A stretch of DNA of 64,000 bases from Pseudomonadales bacterium (GTDB lineage Bacteria > Pseudomonadota > Gammaproteobacteria > Pseudomonadales > Pseudohongiellaceae), in contig JACKOJ010000002.1 of assembly GCA_024234325.1 (NCBI GenBank), forward strand, positions 248,001 to 312,000, read 5' to 3'. The translations under genes and the position numbers were made by a program. Under the pieces are notes generated by a model. That model did no database searches and had not been told where the DNA came from. It worked only from the letters and a program-made list of their open reading frames with translations. This document shows, one piece after another, positions 26,063 to 34,797 of the stretch (within the stretch, counting starts at the first letter, position 1; each line of letters opens with the position of its first letter).

Positions 26063-26140
26063 GCGTTTGTTGAGGGAAGCGTTGCGGCGCTCACATCCTG
26101 ACAGGGGCCGAAGAAGGCCGCCCGACAAGGGCTGGCAGGG

Positions 26141-26169
26141 ACGCACCGGGCCGGTTCTGCCCGGTGCGT
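26141..26169 (-). repeat. Perfect inverted repeat downstream of ilvE
   Basis: ACGCACCGGGC (26141-26151) and GCCCGGTGCGT (26159-26169) form an 11-base-pair stem with a 7-base loop, ten bases beyond the ilvE stop. No T-run follows on the minus strand, so it is either a weak terminator or an mRNA 3'-end stabiliser. Confidence 0.65.
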
Positions 26170-26178
26170 TCATTGAGG

Positions 26179-27228
26179 TCAGTCGATGGTGACTTCGTGC
26201 ACCCAGCCGTTTTCATCCGCCAGTTCGCCGCGCTGAATGCCGACCAGCAGATCGTAGAGTTTCTGCATCACAGGCCCCACGGACTCGCCCTTGTCATGGA
26301 AGTGATGCCACTGCCCGTCCACCCAGAGCTTGCCAACGGGCGACAGAACTGCGGCGGTACCGCAGGCGGCCACCTCTTCAAAATCGGCCAGTTCCTTGCG
26401 CAGCTCGATGGGTCGCTCTTCAATCTGCAGCCCGAGCTTCTGTTCGGCCAGCGTCATGATGGAGCGACGCGTCACGCTTGGCAGAATGGCATTGGATTTG
26501 GGGGTCGCGAAGCGGTTGCCCTTCATCGCAATCACGATGTTGGCCGAACCTGCTTCATCTATATACAGGCGTTTCGCAGAATCGAGGAAGAGCGCTTCGT
26601 TGGCACCCAGTTCCTGCGCCTTCTTCGTGGCAAGCAGACCACCCGCATAGTTCGCGCCCGCCTTGTATGCACCTGTACCGGCGGGAGCGGCGCGGTCGAA
26701 ATCCGACACCGCCAGTGAAATGATGGCCATGCCGGCACTCTTGTAGTAAGGCCCGACCGGTGACACGAAGACGCGGAATTCGTACTCCGTAGCAGGACGC
26801 AGCCCCAGGTTCTCGCCCACGCCGATCAGCATGGGGCGGATGTACAGAGAGGCACCGGAGCCGTGGGGCGGCACCCATGCGTAGTTCGCACGTACGGCCT
26901 CTTCCACTCCGCGCAGGAAAAGCTCACGGGGGACCTGCGGCATCAGCAACCTGTCGGCAGTGCGGTTCATACGCTCGCTGTTCAGATCCGGGCGAAAGAG
27001 CAGCACGCGGCCATCGGGAGCAGTCTGCGCCTTCATGCCCTCAAAACACTGCTGGGCATAGTGGAGCGCCGGAGCACCCTCGTGCACCTCGATCATCGGC
27101 GATTCCACCAGGGCGCCTTCTGACCACGCACCATTGCGATAGATCGCACTGAAGCGGGCCTTGGTCGGCCGGTACTTGAAACCCAGATTTGCCCAGTCGA
27201 GGTCTTGCTTTGCCTTGGATGTTGCCAC
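26179..27228 (-). CDS. ilvE: Branched-chain amino acid aminotransferase
   Basis: PLP enzyme for the last step of Leu, Ile and Val synthesis and the first of their breakdown. The 349-residue protein belongs to the longer eukaryote-like BCAT subgroup (FxYRPTKARFSAIYRNGAW near the start) rather than the 310-residue E. coli IlvE type. The PLP lysine is Lys189 in GAYKAGANYAGG. LFLDSAKRLYIDEAGSANI and the C-terminal GTAAVLSPVGKL are typical. Translation begins at GTG 27228 with AGGG nine bases upstream. It stands alone, divergent from the EAL-HDOD gene. Confidence 0.93.
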   Translation of the reverse strand: MATSKAKQDLDWANLGFKYRPTKARFSAIYRNGAWSEGALVESPMIEVHEGAPALHYAQQCFEGMKAQTAPDGRVLLFRPDLNSERMNRTADRLLMPQVPRELFLRGVEEAVRANYAWVPPHGSGASLYIRPMLIGVGENLGLRPATEYEFRVFVSPVGPYYKSAGMAIISLAVSDFDRAAPAGTGAYKAGANYAGGLLATKKAQELGANEALFLDSAKRLYIDEAGSANIVIAMKGNRFATPKSNAILPSVTRRSIMTLAEQKLGLQIEERPIELRKELADFEEVAACGTAAVLSPVGKLWVDGQWHHFHDKGESVGPVMQKLYDLLVGIQRGELADENGWVHEVTID

Positions 27229-27299
27229 GTTGCTACCCTGTTTCTTGCCTTTTGAAGTGATGAGCGCCTGTCCGAACCGACAGCCTGTTCTGGCCGCGT

Positions 27300-27327
27300 A
27301 TTATGGGCGAATTACGAGCGAAGTCCA
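27300..27327 (-). promoter_or_regulatory. Possible ilvE promoter
   Basis: On the minus strand TGGACT (27327-27322) and CATAAT (27305-27300) are 16 bases apart, with a start expected about 65 bases before the GTG. The -10 matches five of six positions and the -35 four of six. The remaining 210-base divergent gap shows no other convincing boxes. Confidence 0.4.
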
Positions 27328-27438
27328 GATACAGTTCCCTGCAGTTGGTAAATGTCAATTTATTGTGAAATCGCGTCCACCACGCCACAATCCTGCGTTA
27401 CAATACGGTCAATTTTTGACCTTGGCAGTGAGATAGAG

Positions 27439-28665
27439 ATGACGGATCAGCATATCCTGCTTGCAAGACAGCCCATTTTTGACGTTGACATCAAAGTAAG
27501 CGCCTACGAGTTACTCTTCCGATCAGACGGTGGCACACAGGCCAATGTTCTCGACGGAGATTCCGCCACCTCCCAGGTTTTTCTGAACGCCTTCAATGAA
27601 CTGGATATCAGCGAAGTTGTGCAGAATCACCCGGCCTATATCAACTTTACGCGCAATCTGATTCTCAACCCGCCTCCCTTCGACAAGAAACGCTTCGTGA
27701 TCGAAGTGCTGGAAGACATTGAGGCCGATGACGAGCTGGTGCGGAACCTGCAGGCCCTCAAGGACTCAGGCTATACCATTGCTCTGGACGATTTCGTCTA
27801 CGACAGCAAATGGGACCCCGCCCTGCGTATTGCCGATATCGTGAAGATCGACGTGCTGGCCTTTGACGAGGCCGAAATAAAGCGCCACGTCGAACTGCTG
27901 AAGCCCTTCGATGTGGTGCTGCTGGCCGAGAAAGTCGAAACCCACGAAATGTTCCATTACTGCAAGGACCTTGGCTTTACCCTCTTCCAGGGCTACTTCC
28001 TCAGCAAGCCGGAGCAGGTCAAGGGGCGCAAGGTTCCCGCCAGCAAGCTGGTGGTACTGAATCTGCTGACCCAGTTGCAGGACCCCGATGCCGAACTGGG
28101 CAAGATCGCAGGGATCATCGCCAAAGACCCTGTGCTCAGCGTCAAACTGATCAAGCTGGTCAATTCCGCTGCGTTCTCCGGGCGCCGGGAAATCACGTCA
28201 CTGCAACACGCCGTGTCCATGCTCGGCCTGCGCCAGGTCAAGAGCTGGGCGACCCTGCTGTCCCTGAGCAATATGGCGGACAAGCCCAATGAGCTGACCG
28301 TACTGGCCATGATGCGCGCCAAGATGTGCCAGTTACTGGCCGAATGCTTCACCAATACCGCCGGCAGTGATGCCTATTTCACCACTGGCCTGCTGTCGAA
28401 TCTTGATGCCTTCTTCGATGTGGATCTGCAGGAGATCGTCGGCTCAATGCCCCTGTCGCCCATGGTGGTAGCGGGGCTGTTGAAGCGTGACGGCCCTATC
28501 GGCCTGGTGCTGACAACCGTGGTCGCGTATGAACAGGCGCAATGGGACAGCATCGATCTTGCGGCGCTGGAAAACCTCAACATCGGCAAGCGCGAACTGG
28601 AGAGTGCCTACTTTGAGAGCATTCGCTGGGCGTCGCAACTGAGCTCTGTTGTGCAACATGCCTGA
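27439..28665 (+). CDS. EAL-HDOD signalling protein (degenerate EAL)
   Basis: A 408-residue two-domain protein of the YuxH type. Residues 1-190 form an EAL-like fold: YELLFR in place of the EAL motif, VIEVLED, IALDDFVYD, VKIDVLAF and LLAEKVET. Several metal-ligand positions persist but the loop after DDF lacks the GTGYSS of active c-di-GMP phosphodiesterases, so binding or a catalytically dead role is more likely. Residues about 200-400 form an HDOD domain (KLIKLVNSAAFSGRREITSLQHAVSMLGL). It overlaps the tatD start by eight bases. The ATG at 27439 is chosen because residues before it are unrelated to the family. Confidence 0.9.
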   Translation: MTDQHILLARQPIFDVDIKVSAYELLFRSDGGTQANVLDGDSATSQVFLNAFNELDISEVVQNHPAYINFTRNLILNPPPFDKKRFVIEVLEDIEADDELVRNLQALKDSGYTIALDDFVYDSKWDPALRIADIVKIDVLAFDEAEIKRHVELLKPFDVVLLAEKVETHEMFHYCKDLGFTLFQGYFLSKPEQVKGRKVPASKLVVLNLLTQLQDPDAELGKIAGIIAKDPVLSVKLIKLVNSAAFSGRREITSLQHAVSMLGLRQVKSWATLLSLSNMADKPNELTVLAMMRAKMCQLLAECFTNTAGSDAYFTTGLLSNLDAFFDVDLQEIVGSMPLSPMVVAGLLKRDGPIGLVLTTVVAYEQAQWDSIDLAALENLNIGKRELESAYFESIRWASQLSSVVQHA

Positions 28666-29494
28666 GGCCACACTGGCCCCTCTCGTCGATATCGGCGCCA
28701 ACCTGGGGCATGAGTCTTTCGCACACGATCTTGACGCTGTGCTGCAGCGCGCCGTTGACGCAGGCCTGCGCCATTTGCTGGTGACCGGCACCACCGCATC
28801 CGCATCCCAGCACGCACTGGAGCTGGCGCAGGCACACCCGACACTGCTCTCCGCCACCGCGGGCGTTCATCCCCACGAGGCACAACACTGCGACGAGGAG
28901 CACTTTGCCATCATCCGCCGCCTCGTCAGCTCGCCACAGGTACTGGCCGTCGGCGAAACCGGCCTCGACTTCAACCGCGACTACTCTCCCCGGCCCGTGC
29001 AGGAACGGATTTTCGAGCAGCACCTGGTGCTCGCAGCAGAAAGCGGCAAACCGATGTTCCTGCATCAGCGCGACGCGCACGCGCGCTTCTTTCCCATGCT
29101 GAAAGAATTTCGCGATGCCCTGCCCCGGAATGCTGTCGTGCACTGTTTCACGGGAGAGCGTCACGAGCTGTACGACTATCTCGATCTCGATCTCTACGTG
29201 GGCATTACGGGCTGGGTGTGTGATGAGCGTCGCGGGCAGCATCTGCTGGAGTTTCTGCACGATATTCCGCGCGAGCGGCTGCTGCTCGAAACCGACGCGC
29301 CCTACCTGCTGCCGCGCTCGCTGCGGCCGAAGCCGAAGAGCCGCCGCAACGAACCCTGTCATCTGACGGAGGTGCTGAGAACCGTGGCGGCTGCCATTGG
29401 GGAAGCACCCGAAGTGCTGGCCCGACAGACTGCTGCCAACGCGGTGAGACTGTTTCAGATTCCAGAGCAGGACTGGATGAAAGCGAAGGCCTGA
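28658..29494 (+). CDS. tatD: TatD-family metal-dependent DNase
   Basis: TIM-barrel nuclease reported to act as a 3'-5' exonuclease on DNA and RNA in E. coli. The 278-residue protein starts VDIGANLGH, which like E. coli TatD replaces the usual HxH with N-rich residues. It continues with TAGVHPHEAQ, VGETGLDFNRDYS, LHQRDAH, VVHCFTG, LLLETDAPYLLP and SRRNEP, all metal or signature segments. This closeness to E. coli TatD separates it from the YcfH/YjjV paralogues. Start ATG 28658 overlaps the EAL-HDOD stop. The last 40 bases overlap the convergent glutaredoxin-like gene. Confidence 0.94.
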   Translation: MPEATLAPLVDIGANLGHESFAHDLDAVLQRAVDAGLRHLLVTGTTASASQHALELAQAHPTLLSATAGVHPHEAQHCDEEHFAIIRRLVSSPQVLAVGETGLDFNRDYSPRPVQERIFEQHLVLAAESGKPMFLHQRDAHARFFPMLKEFRDALPRNAVVHCFTGERHELYDYLDLDLYVGITGWVCDERRGQHLLEFLHDIPRERLLLETDAPYLLPRSLRPKPKSRRNEPCHLTEVLRTVAAAIGEAPEVLARQTAANAVRLFQIPEQDWMKAKA

Positions 29495-29718
29495 GCCTGA
29501 TCGAAGGGCCAGCCCAGTTCACGATTGTGCACCTCACAGCGCAGCACGGGAATGCGCACGCCGTAGCGCGCCACCAGCTCTTCGGACTCAGCAATGTCCT
29601 GCTGTTTCAGAACCACCGGCATATCCGCACTGGCGTACTGGATCACGGGTGCAAGCAGTGCCTCGGCCTGCTCACAGAGATGGCAGCCCAGGGTGCCGTA
29701 GAGCACGAACTCGCTCAC
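29455..29718 (-). CDS. Glutaredoxin-like protein (DUF836 type)
   Basis: An 87-residue thioredoxin-fold protein with the redox motif C12-H-L-C15 near the N-terminus (LYGTLGCHLCEQ), then the cis-proline segment RIPVLRC near residue 55-61. The size and motif match the small glutaredoxin-like family found beside pyrD in many gammaproteobacteria. It starts at GTG, overlapping the pyrD stop by four bases (GTGA). Its substrate is unknown. The 3' end overlaps tatD on the other strand. Confidence 0.88.
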   Translation of the reverse strand: MSEFVLYGTLGCHLCEQAEALLAPVIQYASADMPVVLKQQDIAESEELVARYGVRIPVLRCEVHNRELGWPFDQAQAFAFIQSCSGI

Positions 29719-30740
29719 CCGCGCACCCCGGCAATTGCCACAACCGCATCGCGGATCAGTGCCGGCCCTGCGTAGATAAATCCGCTGTAGAGCTGCACGA
29801 GACTGGCTCCGGCGTCCACTTTGGCACGTGCATCCTCACCGCTCATGATGCCGCCCACGCCGATGATTGGAATCTTTCCAGAAAGTGCCTGGTGCAACAC
29901 TTGAATCACATGGGTGGAGCGATCTGTCAGCGGCGCCCCGCTGAGCCCTCCCGCCTCGTCACGATAGGTGCTACCACTGACCAGCGAGCGATCGAGGGTT
30001 GTGTTCGTGGCAATCACGCCGTCTATTTCGTAGTCGAGCAAGGCGGTGGCAATGAGCCGCACCTCGTCATCGCTGAGATCCGGTGCGATTTTAACGACAA
30101 GTGGCACCTTTTTGTCATGCATTTCAGCCAGGGATGCCTGCTCCGCCTTCAGCAGCGCAAGCAGCTTGCGCAACTCCTCGCCAAACTGCAGGCTGCGCAG
30201 GCCTGGCGTATTGGGAGACGACAGGTTCACCACAATATAGCTTGCTGCCTGGTAGCACTTGCGCATACAGATGAGATAGTCATCTGCGGCGCGTTCCACG
30301 GGCGTGTCGAAGTTCTTGCCGATGTTGATGCCGAGCACACCCTTGTACGCGCTGCGCGCAATCTGCTCCAGTGCGTGATCGATGCCCTTGTTGTTAAACC
30401 CCATGCGATTGATGATCGCGCTCTCCGGGCGCAGCCGGAACAGCCGGGGCTTGGGATTGCCCGGCTGCGGGCGCGGCGTCAGCGTGCCTACTTCGATGAA
30501 GCCGAAGCCCAGCGCCGCCAGCGCGTCAATATGATCGGCGTTCTTGTCCAGCCCCGCGGCCAGCCCGACCGGGTTGGGAAAACGAATACCCATCACCTCC
30601 ACCGGCGCACTGGCAGGCGGCAACCGTCGCACCAGGGGCAGCAGGCCCAGCCGATGGGAAACATCCAGAAGCGGGAGTGTGAGGGTATGGGAGGCTTCTG
30701 CGGGAAGGCAGAACAGGGCTTTCTGAATCAAGCTATACAA
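29715..30740 (-). CDS. pyrD: Dihydroorotate dehydrogenase (quinone)
   Basis: Class 2, membrane-associated FMN enzyme oxidising dihydroorotate to orotate in pyrimidine synthesis with quinone as acceptor. The 341-residue protein starts MYSLIQKALFCL, an amphipathic N-terminal helix typical of class 2, then GLAAGLDKNADHIDAL, the catalytic-loop region VVNLSSPNTPGLR near 171-183, and the FMN-binding IIGVGGIMSGEDA near the C-terminus. The start codon is TTG at 30740, eight bases inside the DUF2835 gene. It is the middle gene of DUF2835-pyrD-glutaredoxin. Confidence 0.95.
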   Translation of the reverse strand: MYSLIQKALFCLPAEASHTLTLPLLDVSHRLGLLPLVRRLPPASAPVEVMGIRFPNPVGLAAGLDKNADHIDALAALGFGFIEVGTLTPRPQPGNPKPRLFRLRPESAIINRMGFNNKGIDHALEQIARSAYKGVLGINIGKNFDTPVERAADDYLICMRKCYQAASYIVVNLSSPNTPGLRSLQFGEELRKLLALLKAEQASLAEMHDKKVPLVVKIAPDLSDDEVRLIATALLDYEIDGVIATNTTLDRSLVSGSTYRDEAGGLSGAPLTDRSTHVIQVLHQALSGKIPIIGVGGIMSGEDARAKVDAGASLVQLYSGFIYAGPALIRDAVVAIAGVRG

Positions 30741-30954
30741 TTTTGGTGATCGCCTTGAACTTATTGGATTCGTCGAACTCTATGCGGAAGGTGCCGTGCA
30801 CGCCCCGGTGATCCACATAACGCTTGAGGATCTCCCCGGGAAAGCGGACACGCAGTCCTTCGCGAGAAACTGCTTGCACATCCTTGACCGTGCCGCTGTA
30901 CAATGCCTCGAAGCGATCTGCAGGAATGGAGATATCCAGAATTATTTGTTTCAA
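30733..30954 (-). CDS. DUF2835 family small protein
   Basis: A protein of about 73 residues matching the compact DUF2835 domain: KQIILDISIPADRF, YSGTVKDVQAVSREGLRVRFPGE, then a HRGVHGTFRIEFDESNKF segment. The function of the family is unknown. I chose the TTG start at 30954, with GGAG eight bases upstream, because family members begin just there; an ATG at 31026 would add 24 residues. The stop overlaps the pyrD TTG start, suggesting coupled translation. Soluble, no signal peptide. Confidence 0.8.
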   Translation of the reverse strand: MKQIILDISIPADRFEALYSGTVKDVQAVSREGLRVRFPGEILKRYVDHRGVHGTFRIEFDESNKFKAITKIV

Positions 30955-31098
30955 AGCGCTGTCTCCACCGTCGCTCCTGAGTGCACAATACCGTGTGTCA
31001 GGTTCGGCATTATAAGGGATTTGCAAGCATCAGTCTGCGCTCATACTCGGAGCGCCAGGGATGAAGGACGTGTGCCACACACTGAGACAAATCCTCCC

Positions 31099-31126
31099 TA
31101 GACATCGCAGGCAAAACAGTTACAAT
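31099..31126 (+). promoter_or_regulatory. Promoter of the moxR-bat operon
   Basis: TAGACA (31099-31104) and TACAAT (31121-31126) each match sigma70 consensus at five of six positions, with a 16-base spacer. The start would be near 31133, about 50 bases before the moxR ATG. Confidence 0.65.
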
Positions 31127-31184
31127 CCCTGACTTTCGCCCTGACAGATCAAGCATTTAACTAAAAAGAAGCAGAGAAATAATT

Positions 31185-32144
31185 ATGAGTCACCACGGCA
31201 TCATCACAGAACTCAAGGATTGGCTTTCTCAGCAGATTATCGGGCAGGAGCGACTGGTAGATCGCCTGCTGATTGCGCTGCTGGCCGATGGACACCTGCT
31301 CGTCGAAGGGGCTCCTGGTCTGGCGAAAACCAAGGCTATCAAAGACTTATCACGTGCCATCGAAGGCGACTTCCACCGCATCCAGTTCACCCCCGACCTG
31401 CTGCCGAGTGATATCACCGGAACCGAGATTTTCCGACCCGAAGACGGTTCCTTCCGTTTCCAGCCCGGCCCGATTTTCCACAACCTCGTGCTGGCAGACG
31501 AAATCAACCGTGCCCCGGCGAAAGTACAGTCCGCCCTGCTGGAAGCGATGGCGGAACACCAGGTCTCCGTCGGTCGCGAATCCTTTACCCTGCCCCCGCT
31601 GTTCCTGGTGATGGCCACCCAGAACCCGATTGAGCAGGAAGGAACCTATCCGCTGCCGGAAGCCCAGCTCGACCGTTTCCTGATGCACGTCGCCATCGGC
31701 TATCCGTCCACGGAAGCCGAGCGCCGCATTCTGCAACTGGTGCGCAATGAAGCCCAGAACAAAGCCCCGGAAACACCCGCCGTGGTGAGCCAGGACGATC
31801 TGTTTGCCGCCCGCCAGGAAATCCTGGCCATGCACATGGCGCCGGCAGTTGAGGAATACATCATCCAGTTGATCATGGCGACGCGGAATCCGGCCCTGTA
31901 CGGCGACGACCTCGCCTCCTGGCTGGAGTACGGCGCCAGCCCCCGTGGCACCATCTCTCTGGATCGCTGCTCACGGGCTCACGCCTGGATCCAGGGCAAG
32001 GATTTCGTCAGCCCGGACGACATTCAGGCCGTGTTCTTCGACGTCCTGCGCCACCGTATTCTGCTGAGCTTCGAAGCCGAAGCCAGCGGCGTGACTCCCG
32101 ACAAGGTTCTGACCACGATTCTCGAACGCGTTCCCGCGGCGTAA
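31185..32144 (+). CDS. MoxR-family AAA+ ATPase (first copy)
   Basis: AAA+ chaperone-like ATPase of the MoxR group, usually working with von Willebrand A proteins in assembling or maturing envelope complexes. The 319-residue protein has the modified Walker A GAPGLAKT (42-49), Walker B LVLADEINR (101-109) and ATQNPIEQEGTYPLPEAQ with the following DRF, the sensor/pore region. It heads the plus-strand module moxR-DUF58-DUF4381-BatA-BatB/C-BatD and is followed by 76 bases before DUF58. The substrate is not known in this organism. Confidence 0.93.
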   Translation: MSHHGIITELKDWLSQQIIGQERLVDRLLIALLADGHLLVEGAPGLAKTKAIKDLSRAIEGDFHRIQFTPDLLPSDITGTEIFRPEDGSFRFQPGPIFHNLVLADEINRAPAKVQSALLEAMAEHQVSVGRESFTLPPLFLVMATQNPIEQEGTYPLPEAQLDRFLMHVAIGYPSTEAERRILQLVRNEAQNKAPETPAVVSQDDLFAARQEILAMHMAPAVEEYIIQLIMATRNPALYGDDLASWLEYGASPRGTISLDRCSRAHAWIQGKDFVSPDDIQAVFFDVLRHRILLSFEAEASGVTPDKVLTTILERVPAA

Positions 32145-32220
32145 TGCCGCGCAATCGCGTCACTGTTGTCATCGTCAGTCATTCACCCTGGCCGTCGTGC
32201 CTTAATGAGTTCTAGTTCCT

Positions 32221-33201
32221 ATGTCCAGTCTTCCGCAGATTGACTCCCATCAGGCGCTCTATCAGAGCAAGGGCGCCGTTATCAGTCTGCAACAACTGCT
32301 GATTCAGCGGCATGCCGCCAAGATCGTGGAGTACGTGCCCTATACACGCTCCATCGCCGGCATTTCGGGCCTGCACATGTCCAAGATGCGGGGACGCGGG
32401 ATCGATTTCGAGGAATTCCGCCCCTATCAGCAGGGCGACGACATCCGCACCATCGACTGGCGTGTGACGGCGCGAACCGGCAAGCCCTTCACCAAGGTAT
32501 TCCGCGAGGAGCGCGAGCGCCCGGTCATTATCGCCGTCGATCAATCCAGCAGCATGTTCTTTGGCTCGCAGGTCGCATTCAAGTCTGTGATTGCAGCGCA
32601 GGCCGCAGCCATCTTCTGCTGGATGGCCATCGACAACGGCGACCGCGTTGGCGGGCTGGTGTTCTCGGACCACGACCACTCCCTGGTACGTCCGAAGCGC
32701 AGTCGCCGCTCTGCTCTGCACCTGCTGAACCAGATTCATCGTTTCAACACCGATCTGGCCAACCCGGCGTCCCGCGTTCGCAGCGACGAGGACGAGGACA
32801 GAAGCCCCGGTGGGCTGAGCAAGGCGCTGGCGGATATCCGCCGCATCACCAAGCCCGGCAGCACCCTCTATATCATCAGTGATTTCACCAGCCTCGACGA
32901 AGTGGCCATGCAGTACCTCAGCCAGTTGTCCCAGCACAACAACGTGGTCTGCTGCTTCGTCTACGACGCCCTGGAAGAGAACCTGCCCGTGCCGGGTTAC
33001 TACAGTATTACCGATGGCAGAAGCAAAGGGACCCTGAACTCTTACAGCATGAGCGCGCGCCGCGCCTATCAGGAAAATTTCAACAGCCGCATGGAGGTTC
33101 TGCAGGGCGATATGCTGAAGCTGCAGATTCCGTTCCTCAAGTTGCGCACCAATCAATTTGTAGTTGAGCAGATCAGACAATGGACGGCACAGATCCTCTA
33201 A
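32221..33201 (+). CDS. DUF58 protein with intact MIDAS motif
   Basis: A 326-residue vWA-like protein; DUF58 members lie next to MoxR ATPases. The N-terminal signature is SGLHMSKMRGRGIDFEEFR and YQQGDDIRTIDWRVTARTG (about 50-87). The metal-ion-dependent adhesion motif DQSSS at 107-111 is complete. No membrane helix or signal is seen, so it is cytoplasmic. Its end overlaps the DUF4381 gene by 22 bases. Together with MoxR it probably forms the soluble part of the Bat-type complex. Confidence 0.92.
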   Translation: MSSLPQIDSHQALYQSKGAVISLQQLLIQRHAAKIVEYVPYTRSIAGISGLHMSKMRGRGIDFEEFRPYQQGDDIRTIDWRVTARTGKPFTKVFREERERPVIIAVDQSSSMFFGSQVAFKSVIAAQAAAIFCWMAIDNGDRVGGLVFSDHDHSLVRPKRSRRSALHLLNQIHRFNTDLANPASRVRSDEDEDRSPGGLSKALADIRRITKPGSTLYIISDFTSLDEVAMQYLSQLSQHNNVVCCFVYDALEENLPVPGYYSITDGRSKGTLNSYSMSARRAYQENFNSRMEVLQGDMLKLQIPFLKLRTNQFVVEQIRQWTAQIL

Positions 33202-33746
33202 GCCAGTTGGCCGATATTCATCTTCCGGAGCCTGTCGGGTTCTGGCCTCCGGCACCCGGTTGGTGGGTGCTGTTCGTGGTGCTTTGCCTGACGGCCTACT
33301 TCGTCGGCAAACGCAGCTATGCAAGCTGGCGCCTGCGCCGCACCTGCAGTTTCGCTCTGCGCGAGCTGGATGCCTGCGTGCAGAATTTCCGCCAGGATAT
33401 CGCCAGCCTGAGCGGCGAGGCACTGGATGCCCGTCGCCTGGATTTCGTCAATGACGTGAACTCGGTGCTGCGCCGGGTCGCCCTGAAGCAGTTTCCGGGC
33501 TATGCCCCGGCCAGCATTGGCGGCCAGGAATGGATCAGCTTCCTGCGCACGCACGGCAATGCCTCTCTGCTCGATGAGCGCCTTGCACAGACGCTCAGCC
33601 AGGGGCGCTTCGCCCGGCAGTGGGAGGTGGACGACAAGGCCCTGTACGCCATGGCCCATCAATGGATAAGCAGCCTCTATTTGGCTAGAATCAACCCCGG
33701 CGTCCCCTCCAAAGACACCTCAACACCGGTATCGAAGCATGCTTGA
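33180..33746 (+). CDS. DUF4381 membrane protein
   Basis: A 188-residue protein with one transmembrane helix at about 28-45 (WWVLFVVLCLTAYFVG) followed by a basic cytoplasmic part (KRSYASWRLRR...) and helices typical of DUF4381. A LKQFPGYAPASIGGQEWISFLRTHG segment is the family core. It starts inside the DUF58 gene and ends eight bases into the BatA gene, so the whole module is tightly coupled. Members occur only in MoxR-Bat operons; role unknown. Confidence 0.9.
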   Translation: MDGTDPLSQLADIHLPEPVGFWPPAPGWWVLFVVLCLTAYFVGKRSYASWRLRRTCSFALRELDACVQNFRQDIASLSGEALDARRLDFVNDVNSVLRRVALKQFPGYAPASIGGQEWISFLRTHGNASLLDERLAQTLSQGRFARQWEVDDKALYAMAHQWISSLYLARINPGVPSKDTSTPVSKHA

Positions 33747-34797
33747 GTTCACCTGGCCCTGGGCCTTTCTTGCCCTTCCCGTACCGCTGCTGGTGTACCG
33801 GCTGCTTTCCCGTGCGGCACGCCAGGATGCCGCGCTGTTTGTGCCCTTCTACCGCCGCCTGTCCGCCCTGCACACCGATTCCGTGCGCAGTGATGCCCGC
33901 CGTTTCCTCAAGTGGCTGTGCTGTGTCCTGATCTGGATTGCGCTCGTCCTCGCCGCCAGCCGCCCCCAGTGGGTCGGCGAAGCGATTCAATTGCCTTCCA
34001 ACGGTCGCGATCTGATGCTGGCTGTTGACGTCTCCGGCTCCATGGAAGCGCGGGACATGGTCATCAACAATTCGCAGCTCTCGCGCTTTGAAGTGATGAA
34101 GGTCGTGGTGAGTGACTTCGCCGAGCGCCGCGAAGGCGACCGCCTGGGCCTGATTCTGTTTGCCGCCCACGCCTATATCCAGACCCCGCTGACCTTTGAC
34201 CGCAACACGGTCGCCAAGCTGATTTCCGAGCTGGAAATCGGCATGATCGAGGAATCTGCCACGGCCATCGGCGACGCCATTGGTCTGGCAGTGAAACACC
34301 TTCGCGAGCGCCCTGAAAACAGCCGGGTGCTGGTGCTGCTGACAGACGGGGTCAACAACGCCGGAGCAATCTCACCGGCACAGGCGGGTCAGCTTGCCGC
34401 CACTGAAGGCATCAAGATTTACACCATCGGCATGGGCGCCGATTCGCTGGTACAGCGCTCCTTCCAGGGCTCACGGGCTATCAATCCCTCTGCCGAGCTG
34501 GACGAGGAAAATCTGACCATGATTGCCGAGACGACCGGCGGGCGCTACTTCCGTGCACGCAACGTCTCCGATCTGGTCGATATCTACGCCGAACTGGACA
34601 CACTTGAAACCATCGAACAGGACGAGCAGACCTTCCGTCCTATCAATGTGCTGTTCTATTGGCCACTGGGCACTGCGGTGCTGCTGAGCTTCCTGCTGGC
34701 CTTGCTGAGCCTGCCCTGGGGAGCCCTGTTCGGCCAACGCGAGAGCGTGGCGACGAACGAGATCGGTGATTCGACTGCCACTGCGGGAGGTCGCTGA
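33739..34797 (+). CDS. BatA-like von Willebrand factor A membrane protein
   Basis: A 352-residue protein with membrane helices near 7-24, 58-74 and 308-326, and a vWA domain between. The MIDAS DVSGS is at 97-101 and a TDGVNNAG segment near 199-206 completes the fold. BatA proteins in Bacteroides and Leptospira are linked with aerotolerance by name, but in gammaproteobacteria the role is an open question. Its stop overlaps the next gene's ATG by one base. Confidence 0.92.
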   Translation: MLEFTWPWAFLALPVPLLVYRLLSRAARQDAALFVPFYRRLSALHTDSVRSDARRFLKWLCCVLIWIALVLAASRPQWVGEAIQLPSNGRDLMLAVDVSGSMEARDMVINNSQLSRFEVMKVVVSDFAERREGDRLGLILFAAHAYIQTPLTFDRNTVAKLISELEIGMIEESATAIGDAIGLAVKHLRERPENSRVLVLLTDGVNNAGAISPAQAGQLAATEGIKIYTIGMGADSLVQRSFQGSRAINPSAELDEENLTMIAETTGGRYFRARNVSDLVDIYAELDTLETIEQDEQTFRPINVLFYWPLGTAVLLSFLLALLSLPWGALFGQRESVATNEIGDSTATAGGR

